64,000 bases of DNA from the NCBI GenBank assembly GCA_038363925.1, contig JAQQWL010000016.1:124001-188000 (forward strand), read 5' to 3'. Position numbers and translations under genes: made by a program. Positions 32,678-44,494 of the stretch are shown piece after piece. Numbering within the stretch: the first letter of the stretch is position 1; each line of letters starts with the position of its first letter. The DNA comes from Apiospora phragmitis (lineage: Eukaryota > Ascomycota > Sordariomycetes > Amphisphaeriales > Apiosporaceae). The notes beneath the pieces are model-generated. The model was not told the DNA's origin and did not search any database. It saw nothing but the letters and a program-made list of their open reading frames with translations.

Positions 32678-33470
32678 TCACGCCTCGCATTGAGCCTCCG
32701 GCCACCGGATCTCCCACCCGGTACAGGTCTTCTGCACGTCGAGGTCGCCCGGGTCGTTCTCGAACATGGGCTTGTCCATGCGCGTCTCGAAGACCTTCTC
32801 GACATCGAACCCTTGCTCGCGGGCCAGGTCGAAGAAGCCGAGGTCCTTCTCCTTCAGCCAGGGCCGGTAGCTCGTGAAGAAGACCCAGGCCCTGCTCTCG
32901 CGGCGGCGGCTCATGGTCATCTGGATCGTCTTCACCATGTTCTTATGCTGCGGGTGCTTGAACAGGAGGTCGGCCAGGATGAGAATGTCGAACTTCTCGG
33001 TCTGGTCAGTGCCGGCCTTGTTGATATGCGCCAGCAGAGGTGCCGGGTCATCGGCCCATTTGTAGCCGTCGGCCACGATGTAATCCCGCGTGGGCGTAGG
33101 CAGCAGATCCTTGGCCTCGTCGATGTTCTTGTTAATGTTGACGATGAGGTCCTGGTCCGGGTAGTCGGTGACGACGGTCTTGCGGGCGCCCAGATGCGCC
33201 GTCACCAGACTCGGCAGGCCACCGCCGGCACCAATCTCCAGGACCGTCTTGCCCTGAATCAGGGGCACATGCGTCTCGATCCATTGCGAGACGAAGCGGC
33301 TACCGTTCCATAGGTAGTGACCCTCGTAGAGGTTGTAGCCCACCAGGTGGATGGTGATCTCCTTGCCCGACTCGAGCTTGAAGATCTGCTTGGTCGGGGG
33401 CTTGGGGCGGGGCAAAGTCCGCCGGCTCCTCGAAGAGATTGTTCTGATCCAGGTCTTCCTCCAGTTCCAT
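32678..33470 (-). CDS. EFM7: eEF1A N-terminal/lysine methyltransferase EFM7 (Nnt1 family), with a one-base frameshift
   Basis: Seven-beta-strand SAM methyltransferase. Yeast EFM7 methylates the N-terminal glycine and the following lysine of translation elongation factor eEF1A. ATG at 33468-33470: MELEEDLDQNNLFEEPADF, the acidic leader typical of the family. The core follows in another frame: KQIFKLESGKEITIHLVG, then LWNGSRFVSQWIE. The SAM motif is VLEIGAGGGLPSLVTAHLGA with VVTDYPDQDL, followed by ILADLLFKHPQHKNMVKTI and FFTSYRPWLKEKDLGFF. The two parts are offset by one base at the C run 33409-33412. Removing one C joins them as ADFARPKPPTKQIF and gives 263 residues, normal for the family. 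Without that change the ORF lacks its own ATG. Predicted cytosolic. Confidence 0.9.
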
Positions 33471-33968
33471 GGCGGCGTGTCTGAGTGGCAAGTGATGTAA
33501 CGAATGGATGTAAGTGCTTTCCTCCCTTGACTTTTTGGCGGGGTTGATTTGCACCCCGCAGTGCCGATAATTGCTATCTCGATAATTAATAAATTTGACC
33601 CTTATTAGCTTGTGAAGTTTTTGGTGGGGTTTCGCCTATACTAAGTAGTTGGTACAGTTTTCAATTGTTTGCGCCGCACTGTAGCGCCGCAGCCTCTTAT
33701 ACCACCGACTTAAGTAAGGTAAGGAAGGTGTTGGTCTCTCAGACATGTACATACATATTCCTATTAGGTCATTCCATTCTGGAGGAGATCTAGTAAAATA
33801 ATACTATTAAACGGCGGACTTTGTGTAGTCACGAGGCCAAGTTGTCGGTTCCCATACCCGGTTACCATCTTTCCGCTGGGAGATATAATATGTACAATGG
33901 TATAGGAGAAGACTATGAGACCCAGTGAGAGCATATAACGATGCATGGTGTTATCCATCATGTCCTCG
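33471..33968. other. Intergenic between EFM7 and the coiled-coil gene
   Basis: 498 bases with no gene; AT-rich around 33560-33620. It should contain the EFM7 promoter. Confidence 0.5.
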
Positions 33969-35183
33969 CTATCCAAACCTTTGCCGCGCGATCTCTTTGA
34001 AAACGGCCATGGTATCTTCCTCCCTCTCGCGGTACTCGCGCAGCTTCTCCTCCCGCTCCGCGGCGCGCGCCCTCTCGATCTCCTCGCGGCGGAGCTCCCG
34101 TTCCGTCTTGCGCCGCTCCACCGCCGCCTTGGCCTGCTTGTACTCGGCCACGCTGTCGCCGCCGCCCATGAGCTCCTTGTCGTCGACGACCTCGGCCGCG
34201 CCGCCGGGCGACCGCTCGCGGAACGACCGGAGCTTCTCGTTGACCTCGCGCTTCTTCTCGAGCTGCCGCTCGCGCGTCCCGGTCTCGGCCCGCGGTACCA
34301 GCTCCTCGAGCCGCGCCTTCTGCTCGGCGCGGTCGGCCTTGCGCTGCAGACGCAGCTGGGCCACCTGCTCCGCCTTGTCCTCCTCCGCCTGCTCGCGCCG
34401 CAGGTCCAGGTCCTGCAGATTCGGGATGCCCGGTCCCGGTCTGCCGGCCGTGCTTCGTCTCGTCTTGTCAGGCATCCTGGGCCCGTAGTCATCGTCGTCT
34501 TCATCTTCGTCTTCGTCCTCGCTGCCGTTTGATCGGGCTCCCGGTCCTGGTCCTGGGCCTGAGCTTAGGGACCTTTGCTTCGTATCCGGCGAGGCGGCTG
34601 GTTCCCCTGGGTCTTGGTTCACAGAAGGGGCAGCGACATGTGGTGTCTCAGTCTGGCGCACTTGCTGAAAATATTCAGGGTCGTACCAGCCATTCGCCAG
34701 AGATCCCTCGTTCCACTTGCCGACGAAGCTCTTCCACCGCCCTCGGACCTCGCGCTCATCCAGTTCGTGTATGTCCTTGCCCTTTTGGATGTCGAGGTAC
34801 CGCCCGAGCAAGGGCAGGAAGGTGTCGTAGTCCGCCTTGGACAGAGGTCGTGCCGAATAGGGCAGTTCGGCCGGGACGACGCGTGAGGCGCGAGTCGAAG
34901 GGGGTCGCTGTTTATGATGGCCGTGGGAGGACCGATGGTGGTGATGGCTGTGGGCGTGTTGTTTTCGCACAGAAGCAGGTGGGGAGTGCGGCTCTCTGTC
35001 TCGCGTGTCGTTGTGCGTGTGATGTGAGCGCCTCCCTGTCGTATCCTCGAGGCGTCTCCGTCGAATCTCGCGATTGGGCGACCTCGAGGCAGTGCGCTTG
35101 CGCTTGTCTGATCTTGGGCGACTGTGTTGGTCGTGAGATGCGCTGTCTCCTGGGGCGCGCCAGCGAGAGTCTTGGCCTGCCAT
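33969..35183 (-). CDS. Basic, coiled-coil nuclear protein (HEL117-like, unrecognised function)
   Basis: Single exon. I prefer the ATG at 35181-35183 (MAGQDSRWRAPGDSASH), giving 404 residues; a further in-frame ATG at 35277-35279 would add 32. The first 100 residues are rich in Arg/Ser/His (DKRKRTASRSPNREIRRRR, then a HAHSHHHHRSSHGHHK patch), suggesting RNA binding and nuclear targeting. The conserved core is YDTFLPLLGRYLDIQKGKDI, then LDEREVRGRWKSFVGKWNEG and GWYDPEYF. This is seen in fungal proteins annotated loosely as RNA helicase HEL117-like, although there is no helicase motif here. An acidic EDEDEDEDDDDYG run and a long charged coiled coil (about 270-400) complete the protein. A spliceosome or RNA-processing role is possible but unproven. 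Confidence 0.78.
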   Translation of the reverse strand: MAGQDSRWRAPGDSASHDQHSRPRSDKRKRTASRSPNREIRRRRLEDTTGRRSHHTHNDTRDREPHSPPASVRKQHAHSHHHHRSSHGHHKQRPPSTRASRVVPAELPYSARPLSKADYDTFLPLLGRYLDIQKGKDIHELDEREVRGRWKSFVGKWNEGSLANGWYDPEYFQQVRQTETPHVAAPSVNQDPGEPAASPDTKQRSLSSGPGPGPGARSNGSEDEDEDEDDDDYGPRMPDKTRRSTAGRPGPGIPNLQDLDLRREQAEEDKAEQVAQLRLQRKADRAEQKARLEELVPRAETGTRERQLEKKREVNEKLRSFRERSPGGAAEVVDDKELMGGGDSVAEYKQAKAAVERRKTERELRREEIERARAAEREEKLREYREREEDTMAVFKEIARQRFG

Positions 35184-35549
35184 ATCTTTCGGTGCAATGT
35201 GATGCTCACAGACAGACTGCTTGTTGATAACAATGGAATTCCGAGGTTGATTGCCCTTGGCTTGATACAGTGGGGCCATCGGGGTCCAGTCAAGGCTAAT
35301 TCCGAAGCAGGCTCTCCTTTTTTTTTTTTCTTTTTGGTATTAGTAGTACACATATATAGTATCTACCTACATACAAAACGCCATAATGGGAAGCAAGTGT
35401 GCTGACTAGAGTGGTGGTACGAACAAAGGTAGCATTAATAACCACAACACTGACTTCGTCAAATGAACGGACGCGATCTAAACTAAACAACGCCTCGACT
35501 CCTCAAGTGATGACTGTCTCCTCCAATAATACTATATAGTCTAACTACC

Positions 35550-35698
35550 CTTACCCTTGCCCTTGCTCTTGCTCTTGCTCTTGCTCTTGCTCTTGCTCTT
35601 GCTCTTGCTCTTGCTTTGCTCTTGCTCTTGCTCTTGCTCTTGCTCTTGCTCTTGCTTTGCTCTTGCTCTTGCTCTTGCTCTTGCCCTTGCTCTTGCTC
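35550..35698 (+). repeat. Hexanucleotide microsatellite (CTTGCT)n
   Basis: About 25 near-perfect copies of CTTGCT (AGCAAG on the other strand), with two slips of one base near 35615 and 35657 where the unit becomes TTTGCT. It lies between the HEL117-like gene and the copper-fist gene, within about 50 bases of the latter's stop. The minus-strand frame through it reads EQ, then SK, then AR dipeptides as the slips change phase, so it is not a gene. Confidence 0.95.
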
Positions 35699-35745
35699 AT
35701 GATCAAATCTCAAAGCTCCAAGTTCACTGACGAAATGTTGTTGCT

Positions 35746-37272
35746 TTACTCCGCCGGCGGGTTCTGCAGGTTCTGCGCCGCCTTCCGATTATGAGTCGCA
35801 CATCCTACGCATGCACAATCATCCCCGCAGTCGCAGTTCGCTTCGTCGCCATTGCATGGGATTTCGATCCAGAAAAAGTTCTCGTTGGGGGCTGGTGATC
35901 CTTCCTTGCTGCTATTAACAAAGGATCCCGCTTCTGCTGCCTCTGGCGTGGTGGCGAAGGGTGAGCTACCATCTTGTAGCACTGAGCTTGGGAGCTCGTC
36001 GGACTGCTTAACTAAGGGATCCAGGCTTTGAATCTCGTACCCTTCATTGATGTATTCACGGGTGCGTTCGTTGAATGGATGTTCAGGGCAACCGAGGCAT
36101 TCACACTCTGCGCCACAAGTGCAATTATGGGAATACTCGTCCTGCGTGTTGGCCTCTTGAGCTACTAGGTACGAATAGGTTGCCATCTGCTGTTGCTGCT
36201 GCTGCCACTGTACTAGGTCGTAGGGGTTTTCGTAGGTTCCATAACCCGTGGGATAGCCATGTACCGAACTTTGGTAAAGTTCATTATTCTGAGGAGCTGC
36301 CATTTGTGGCTGCTGTGGCATTTGCATGCTGATACCGGGGGCAGACATTGGATTGTAACCGTTCGATTCTGCACTGTCTTTTACCAGCACATTCGGGGCA
36401 CAACAGCTTCGATGGGGGGCTGGCGGCATGGGTTCGAGAGACGTAGGTCCAGCGGCGGAGCCTGGAGTGAAAGTCGCGCTCGATGCTTCAGAGCTGTAAC
36501 TAGCGGTCCTCTTCGGTGTTCCGGGGCCGTGAACTGCTGCGAGATCGCCATTGAGCATCGAAAGAGAGGGATTAATACTCATGTCGCCGTTATGAATTGG
36601 AGGCGGGATTGCGTAGGGGAAATGGCCCGGATACATAGAGGCCATCGAAGGATCGATAGCGCTAATCATGGAAGGGTGGATTGCTTGACGGACGTCAAAG
36701 TTCATCGGATCATGTTCAGCTGGGATTTGAACATTTGGAAAGCCGTTGTTGTTGATGATGTGGTAGCTATCAGGGCCCATCCGGCCGAGCCGATTGGAGG
36801 CATCGGCAACATAAGACTGTTTGCGCGAAGATGGTCTCCCACCCGCCTTGTTGACACGGAACGATGGTCTAGTTGGTGAAGCAAGGGGAATAACGCCCGG
36901 ATTTACCGGATGCTCCATCTTGAGAGGTGCTGGAGTGCTTCCCGAAGTCGACTTGTTTTCAACGCATCCTCCGCAATGCGACTTCTTTGGGATGGCAGCT
37001 CTCAGTGTTGACCGACCACAATCACAGGGAGTCCCCTTGGGGAGGTGCCCTGGGCAAACGGCCAATGGCCGCCCTGGCTTGCGGACTGGCATCAGAGGGC
37101 GATCGGCTATGTGTGAGCATTTGGTAGACCGATGGCCCCGAATGCAAGGCGTGCTAGAAATCAGTGACAAGTCAGCCCCAGAACGAACCCGATAATTAGC
37201 CTATCCAATGCATAGCATGTAGGGAATTTCTAATACTGACCATGCCATCTTAATTCCTCCTATGACCGGCAT
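35746..37272 (-). CDS. Copper-fist transcription factor (Cuf1/GRISEA/Mac1 type)
   Basis: Copper-responsive regulator of high-affinity copper uptake and related genes. Two exons: 37272-37241 and 37153-35746; 479 residues. Exon 1 opens MPVIGGIKMA, and the splice supplies the first zinc ligand: ACTPCIRGHRSTKCSHIADR, followed by LMPVRKPGRPLAVCPGH and TPCDCGR. This is the copper fist, with the conserved RGHR and the minor-groove GRP. A Ser/Pro/Gln/Met-rich activation region follows. Near the C-terminus lie two copper-binding cysteine modules with the pattern C-x-C-x3-C-x-C-x2-C-x2-H: CTCGAECECLGCPEH and CDCGDDCACVGCATH. In GRISEA-type factors such modules sense copper and switch off activation. 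A QQQQQQ-type tract lies near residue 330. Which homolog group it belongs to cannot be settled here. Confidence 0.92.
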
Positions 37273-40200
37273 CTTGACCAAGTTCCTGTCGACGGACTGA
37301 ACGATATGTTGTATATATTGTATATACTGGACGGCCGAGTTCTCGTCAGGCAAGAAAGCTGTATGAAGAAAGCTGTACGCGCCACTCAGGGGGCCGCCCA
37401 CACAGTTGCGCTGCAGTGGACGTTGGGATGTTTGAGCCAAAAGAGGGTTTCCGGCCACGCGCAGCGAATGCAGAAGTAAGCGCCGTGTATGCCAGCTTTC
37501 GACAAGGCTTCCGAGTCAGACACTATGCGTATACCGGGATGCGTCAAGTAAGAGGGGAATGCTTACATCCAAGACCTTGTTGCACAGAAGCACTGCCGAG
37601 AACCGGTAAATCAGCGAAAAGTGCAGCCTACCAGATATGAGATTGATGACCGGGCAAGTGATGTTCTTTGATCCGACCGAATAGGTTTTGCGACAAAGTA
37701 TGAAGTGGCTGGGTCTTGTATCGTAACGGATGGATGGTGTCTCAAGATGAAGGATGGACAGGCGCCGCCATGGGAAGAACAGGCACTGAGCTGGGTAAGG
37801 GTAGAGAGCGGCAACTGAGGATATAAATACCCTGGATGAGCGGTTGCTGATTGTGTAAGTAGGTGTGCGAATGGCAGCGGGCGGGCCCGCAAGGTTGAGT
37901 TCAGTGTTGAAAGTGCAAGCGCAGCCAGTTGTGCGCGCCGCTCATCGAGGTTGGTAGAGAACGACCAACAGAACAGTTGAGGGCAAGACCGAGGCGCATG
38001 CTAGCATCTACCTCGCAGCTGTTCCTGGGTCGTCAGGCGCGCTGAGTGTAGCTGGGAGTAAGGTTTGCGATAGTGGCGGATGATGAGCGCCTGGCTGGTG
38101 GTTGACCTTAGCAACCCGACGGTTGCTGTCTTCGTTTTGCCAAAGAGTCTAGCAGCAGTTCTTTGCACCGTATGTAGGAGGTAGCTAGCTACCTGCCTGC
38201 CCGTCAAGGTCCCAATGTTGTATTCGGGCAGTAGGTATGTAGATGCGGCACACGTACCAGACCTACTCTCAGGTCATGCACGTGAGATGGGCTGGTTGGC
38301 TGCATTGGAGGTTGAGTAGGTTAGGTTAGGTAAGATCGATCAACTAGCATTTCTTCGTCCCCTCAACTGCTACTTACTTGCCTAGGTACGCATTCATTCA
38401 AGTGGATGCTAATTCAACACATTGGGTGTCTCCCTCTTTCCATACTTTCCACATCGATGCTTTGCTTCTTCACGTTGCGTTTGGGGGGAAACAAAACTGC
38501 TAGATTGTTAGCCCTCAGCTGCAAGGAAAGGACGAAGTAAAGGCAAGCAAGAGGTCGATGGTTGGAAGTGTTCATGTTTCCAGTGGATGTCTGGTGTGTG
38601 TTGTGTTGTAGTGGGGTTGTTGTTAGGTCCCTAGGTCCCTACTTGCGACTTAGCTGTGTGGAAAGCGAGCACGTTTTCATTGGCCAACACCCCCCCGTGA
38701 AGCTGCAAAGCCGGGTTGTCTACGGCCTACCTACCTACTTGCGTGTGCTGGAGGGGTGGCATGGCATATAAGTAGGCAGTGTCGTTAAAATTGATGTAGC
38801 GATATTTGATACATATTCTGTATACCCCGGATACCCGTACCCTAACCTAAGAAAGAGGGGGGAAATCGCCATGAAAGTACAATGAACTAACTATCTGCAC
38901 GAGAACCGCGCTGGAGTCTGGAGCCTTGGAACCTTGGAACCCTAGATGCATGCTATCCGGGCCGTCAAGACCTACTTTTGGCTGGACTTGATTCACGCCG
39001 CTAGGACCAATGAAAGCGAGGGTAAAAGGCCCGTAGCGCATCATGGCCGACTTTCCGCTTCGCTTGGCCAAACGTTGGATACTCAAGCTCAGCTCCACGA
39101 TGGGAGGTATGCTTAGATGGTGGTATCTCGATAGGTACATACGGTATTCCTTATTGTAAGCATAAAAATAGTATCAACAGTGGTAGATTCAAGCCATCTC
39201 TGACTACCCAGCTGTGGTAGATACGAGACATTTCGCTACATAGGGTCCATGCCTCGTCGTGCCTGACTGCCGCTAGATTATGCCGGACATACCTGGATTT
39301 TGGACAAGCTGAAAATATACATATACCTATCTACCTATTAGAATCGCTAGGTAAGTTGCGGGCATGATGTCACATGTAAATGCCCTCCTACCTCATACAC
39401 CAGGTCAGGTCAGGACCGACCTCCGACCAGTCAACGGACCGGTAAACCGCTCCGAATTCACTTACGACAGGCAGACGGGTTCAGCTAAATTGGAGGCATT
39501 CGCCGTGTTTAGCCATGCAACTGGGCCCCAGTCGGGTTGATGAAACGATGATCTTCGCAAGTTTGAAACGAACAGTGATTGGGCTTGTCAAAGCCAATCC
39601 CAACTAGTTGCTAGCAGACGATCTACCTATCAGGTTGGTAGGGCTAAATCAGTAAACCTTCATGTTACTACCCAACTACCGAGTAGCACACATCACAGCA
39701 AACACCAGTAGCGAAAGCACTGATGGGTCGTCCTATCACATCAGACCCTGTTTAAAACGGCATTGCACTGAGCATGATCAGCATCTGAGCGCGTCTACGC
39801 GCGCTTATTACTGCGAATAGAAAGGAGGCTCTGGGTGGGAGGCGCGCTTGGATATATTGGCACCATGTTGATCAGCTTTCCTGTTCCACCAACCGGAGAT
39901 CTAAACGGAAACGTACCGACAACACCTACATGTGTTCTAGGCCAACCTTAGGTACTAAGGAAAGTAACTGAACCCCGCAGCTGTATCTCTCCCATGTCAA
40001 AAGAGCCCTGTTCCCTGTCCTAGTAGTCAATCTTGAGATCCGGCCTTGGCGGAGAAACGCATACGAGATCTAAGATGCCGTGTTGTCCGCTCGTTGCAAA
40101 AATATTTGTGTACTACAAGCACCGGCACCTGTTCGTACTTAGGGCGCAGGCTTGTAAGCTAAACACCACAAAGGTACTTAGGTATGGGCAGATAGACTGG

Positions 40201-41851
40201 TGTCCGCTCGAAGCGGTCTCATCTAAACGTTTTCCTATTCGTACAATATTGCGACGTCACACAGGATATTAGGCTTGTGGAAGAGAAGAAAGGCATCCAG
40301 AAGGGTTCCTGTCTATACTGGGGGACGGCCAGAAGGCAGAATGGTCAGTGCTGTCCTTCACGATCAATCCCGGCCTAGAGTTCACGAGTATTTGCAGGGC
40401 ACGGCATCCTATGCATCAGCGCCACTCGGCAGACCAGATGCGGTTACTTAGCAGGTACCTTGTCGAAGATCGCGATTCTTCTTGGTAGGGACCAAAGCTA
40501 CCCCCCTCGTGCCTCGCTCGAGAGGCCGTGCTCTACTGGTGCGTGCTCTACAGCGGAGAGGAGACATAAGCGAGTGCGAGCCCCAAGACGAGAAGCGAGA
40601 GAAGCGAGAGAAGCGAATAGGGGATGTACTTGGGGCCGACAAAGTGTGGTCATTCCACCTTTTTGGTATCGTGGTCATTATGGATGCAAGCCCTTTGTTG
40701 AGGAGGGCCGTGGATGGCGTCGGCAGACAGGGAATGATTGCGCCTCTTGGGCTGCCAGTGGAGGCAACGTATGTCTGCTGCTCGGCAAGGTGGACCAGCT
40801 GCAAACTATCCACCGAGGCTCCAGCGTAAGCAGGTGCCTCGAGGGGAGGAGACGTTCCTATCAACATCTTTCAAATTCGGCGTCTCCGCAGGGGCATTGG
40901 TACTCTTGTTGCAAGGCGGTCAGCGCTTGCAAAGGGCAGAGCGGGCGCCATTCACCATTCTATTGGTGCACCGTCAAGACCCTCCCACTCTGAGCAGAAT
41001 CTACCTACATACGTACGTGTAGGACTTCAGTCGTTCTCGCGATTCGCTGCCCTGAGCGGGGCGAGGAAGCCGTGATGCATTCGAGAACGGGCCCCCATCA
41101 CCTTCGCTTGCTAGGGACCAAGGGTCTCACCAAAGTTTCTTGCAAGCCACAGCATGCCTTGCAGCATGAAGTCACTCAACCCGCACGCACGCCTTCGTGG
41201 GCTGGCTTCCCGGTGCCGTCATTCCACGGGATAGACGAACCTCGTACATAGAATGGGACGATACGTCTTAGCATGACGTGGAGGTCATGGAAAATCTGCA
41301 AGCCCATCATTTGACCAGCTTTACTTGGCTTGACAATCAAAGGACCAAGTAGGAGCAGAGGTGCCTTGAGCCTGGTATCTAGCAAGACTCCCCGGGGTAC
41401 GTAATATGCTCAACCCTACCTAGGTACATGTAGTACCTAATGCTTGCACTTACCACGCAGCTCCGTGACCTGGGTCTGCCTGCTACTTACTTGAGTACTA
41501 AGACCACCCCAGGCCAATGCTTGAGCTGTCAGTTGATTTAAACTTCACCTTACCCACGACTAAATACCCGGCCGGATGAGTTAGGCTTGATTCCTGGAGA
41601 CCATGGAATTTTCTGGCATAGGGAAAGACGAAAAGCCACTGGCGCCTCTTTCATGATAAACAGAAACCAGAACCAGGCCTTTCTTTGCCTCCAACCTTCG
41701 TGTTCTTATTCGTGTTCTTAGCAATCCAAGGCTTTACTAGCCACTGCACTATTGGATCTGGAATTGGATCTAGTATTGGATCTGGCATCAATAGGCACGT
41801 GTTGATTGGTTGAAGCGTGTATGGTCTGGTCTTTGGTATTGTCTATTCACT
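37273..41851. other. Gene-poor region, 4.6 kb
   Basis: Upstream of the copper-fist gene and downstream of the SR140-type gene. No supported CDS. It carries many TAGGTA/CTACCTAC-type motifs (for example near 38318-38335, 38728-38740, 39320-39345), and three near-copies of ATTGGATCT at about 41752-41790. The open frames at 40448-41022 overlap on both strands and look like chance. No transposon genes were seen. Confidence 0.5.
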
Positions 41852-44494
41852 TCAACTATCAGAAGCGTCCGAGTCCGCAAACATGTCAACTGCCCTAAGC
41901 CGCCTTCGAGGCTGCCGATCACCCGTCGCGGCTGCCCCAGTAGGAACCCCTGATGGCTCTAGCTTTGGAGGCGGCTGAAGTTCCTCAGCAGTTTCCACCG
42001 CCTGAGATACTGTTGGTGGCGTTGGCTCAACGTCTACCATCGGCTCGCCACCATCTTCAGCTTCTTCGTCGTCAGTCATTGGCAGGCCATCAATGTCTGA
42101 GTCCATTAGTGCCCCTCGTCATCTTCTGCCATGGCCTCGCCATCCAGGTCGTCAAGGACCATGATGCCACCTGCTGAAGCATATATACCTTTGTCTGTCT
42201 CCACCGACACAGGCTTGAAGCCTTCTGTACTCGACACCCCAGCTTCCACAGGCTTCCACTTCCCTACCGTCTTCTTGTCCCCGCCCCCTGCACGGGCTCC
42301 AGCTTCAGCGGCAGCAGCAGTAGCGCCACCGCTCTTCCCCTCGTCCCCATCTTTTTTGCTCAGACTTGGCGGATTCTCAAAACTTCTGGCGAAAAACTCC
42401 TGCGCCTCGGCGGGAAACACGCACCACCCCTCCCACAGGCTCAGAATCAGCCCCACGCTACGCTTCCACTTATCTGAGCGCAACCGGCCCCACCCCAGTC
42501 GCTCGGCCATGAGCCCCAGATGCTCGAAGACGCGTCGCTCACGTAGTGCGGTCTCGAAAAGCTGTCGGAATCGCCAACTGTGGCGCACCCCACTCGTCGC
42601 TGATGACGAGAGAATATCGCTCACAACGTAGAGAGCCACAAGACTAGCACCACTTGTATCAACTTGCTCACTGTTGTTTGCTGTGGTTTTGTTGTTGGTG
42701 GTGTCTGGCAGCTCATCACCCGTAATAGGAGCGGTCGGATCATCAAGGTCAGACTTGACGTTCAGTTGTTGTTGTTGTTGTTTGAAATCAGGATTCGCGG
42801 AAGCCAGCGCCAAAGGCTTCTGCACATTAGATACGATCAGGTCAACTATCTCGTCGGCGCCGCGGCTCGCGTGTGTGATTGCGAAAGTCGTGATGCGGGC
42901 AATATCACCCTTGCGAATCCGACTGAGCGTGGTCGGAAGCCTGGCCAGTAAGTGAACAAGCTTAGCCTTGTCAAGCGGGTTGAGGTAGGTGGTCCCTTCG
43001 TCTCCTGTCCCAGCACCCGCTCCAAAGTCACCCATACGGTTGTTGACGCCTTCATCTTCGTAGTCATCGTCCGATGAATTGTACTCCGGATCTGATACAA
43101 ACTCGTCAATCCTCGTTGTGTACTCGTAAACTAGTGGCTTGTCGGGCGCTTTCCAAGCATGGCTGTTTTCGAATAATGGTAGGTATTTTCCGGTTGGCTT
43201 TCCCCCGCCTCGACTATTACTGTACGACTGTGAGCCCGTGATGAATTCCCATAGTCTCCAGCGGTACCAAACGCCGCCTGCACTACGTGCGTCCCAGAGC
43301 CAGGCCCACCTCTCTTCGCGCTGCACGTCAGGCCGTGACATGAGTAGAGCCTCAAACTCAGGGCCATGCTCAAGGACAGACTCTATAGTTTTGTGGATGA
43401 GCTGGAGTTGTTTGATATCGCGTGGCGCTTGCACGGGGACATGCAGCAGGTTCGACCGATTCAATGCACCCCCGCCAGGGCCGTAAGATGGAGGAGGCGC
43501 AAACCCTCGATGGAATTGGTGGGAATGTGGTGGACCATTAGCTGGTTGAGGAGCAGGTTTCGCGCCGAAAGGCTGGGAAGAAGCAGAGGACGTCGTGGCG
43601 AGGGAGGGATGAGGAGGGGGCGAGGGTTGTGGTCGCCACGGCGGAAGAGAGATGACGGTGCAGAGAAAGGTAAAAACCGTAGCCCAAGTAGCGATTCTGC
43701 AGAGAGGATACGGCAGAGTCCATGTCGGTAGATGGTGTTTCCTGGGAAAGTATGACGATGGCGGCCATGGACTTGCGCTCGTTGGCGACAGGGGCAGCCT
43801 GCGGGAGTATCTTGACATTTTCCACCGTGAGGTTTGGAGGGATTAAGGCCTTGATAACGGCGGGAGATGTACCCGGAGGTAAGTTAGCCAGCCGCAGTGT
43901 AGGTTTTGCGACGGCGCGCTCTTCGGCCCTGTCGACCGTTCGCGCATCAGCTTCGTCGTCACTGCCCGTGCCAAAGGCACTGGATATGCCGCCTTTCCCC
44001 GGCGCATCGTAGTTTCGGTCTTTGTCCCTTTCTCGTTCACGCTCCTCGCTCTGAAAGCCCAGCCTGCCGCGGCCATCGTCGCCGCGTCGCCCGAAGTCTC
44101 GCTGGAAGCCACCATCAAAGCCTCTCTTACGCCCAAAGCTCCCGGGTGGTGGCCCCAAGCTACCTGGCCCGCTCTTGAGTGGTGTTCCGGTGTTGCCACC
44201 CGCGCCAAAGTGTCGTCTGCCTACAGCACCCCCAGCCGCGGCAAGGCCACCACCTCTGGACGGCCGTCCAGGGCCGGCGCCGCGAGCGAGAGCGCTGATT
44301 TCGTCGTCGTCATCGTCATTATCGTGGTCGAAGCTCTTGACGAAGCTCTCGTAGACGGCGGCGGTCTCGGCAGCTTCGCGTTTGCGTTTCGCCTCTCGTT
44401 CTGCCCTTTCTTTCTCGAAAGCGGATTGTTTGTGTGCCTTTTGAAGCTTGGCTTCGACGTCGGGGAAGTCGTCGAGCTTCTTCGAGGCCGACAT
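41852..44494 (-). CDS. U2 snRNP-associated SURP/CID splicing factor (U2SURP/SR140 type), with two frameshifts
   Basis: Spliceosomal RNA-binding protein. Intronless, ATG at 44492-44494 (MSASKKLDDFPDVEAKLQ). Domain order: a charged KREAAETAAVYESFVKSF helix, a Gly/Arg-rich stretch, an RRM (LRLANLPPGTSPAVIKALIP to RYLGYGFYLSLHRHLSSA), then PFGAKPAPQ, a SURP module (IHKTIESVLEHGPEFEALLM), and a CID-type helical domain (LHLLARLPTTLSRIRKG region). The tail ends RRRLRAVDMFADSDASDS. The frame changes twice. At the five-base run 43616-43620 one base appears extra (between the RRM and PFGAK). At the four-base run 42112-42115 one appears missing, so EDDEGH-stop would become EDDEGALMDSDIDGLPM and run to 41852. 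The net corrected length is 880 residues. A 67-base intron could explain the first shift but has a poor donor. Confidence 0.85.

Noticed and set aside
35483..35713. Open frame of EQ/SK/AR dipeptides
   Set aside because: A by-product of the CTTGCT repeat; the dipeptide changes wherever the repeat slips by a base.
40448..41022. Several overlapping frames of 95-177 codons on both strands
   Set aside because: Arg/Ser-rich mutually overlapping translations with no motif; typical of chance frames in GC-rich intergenic DNA.
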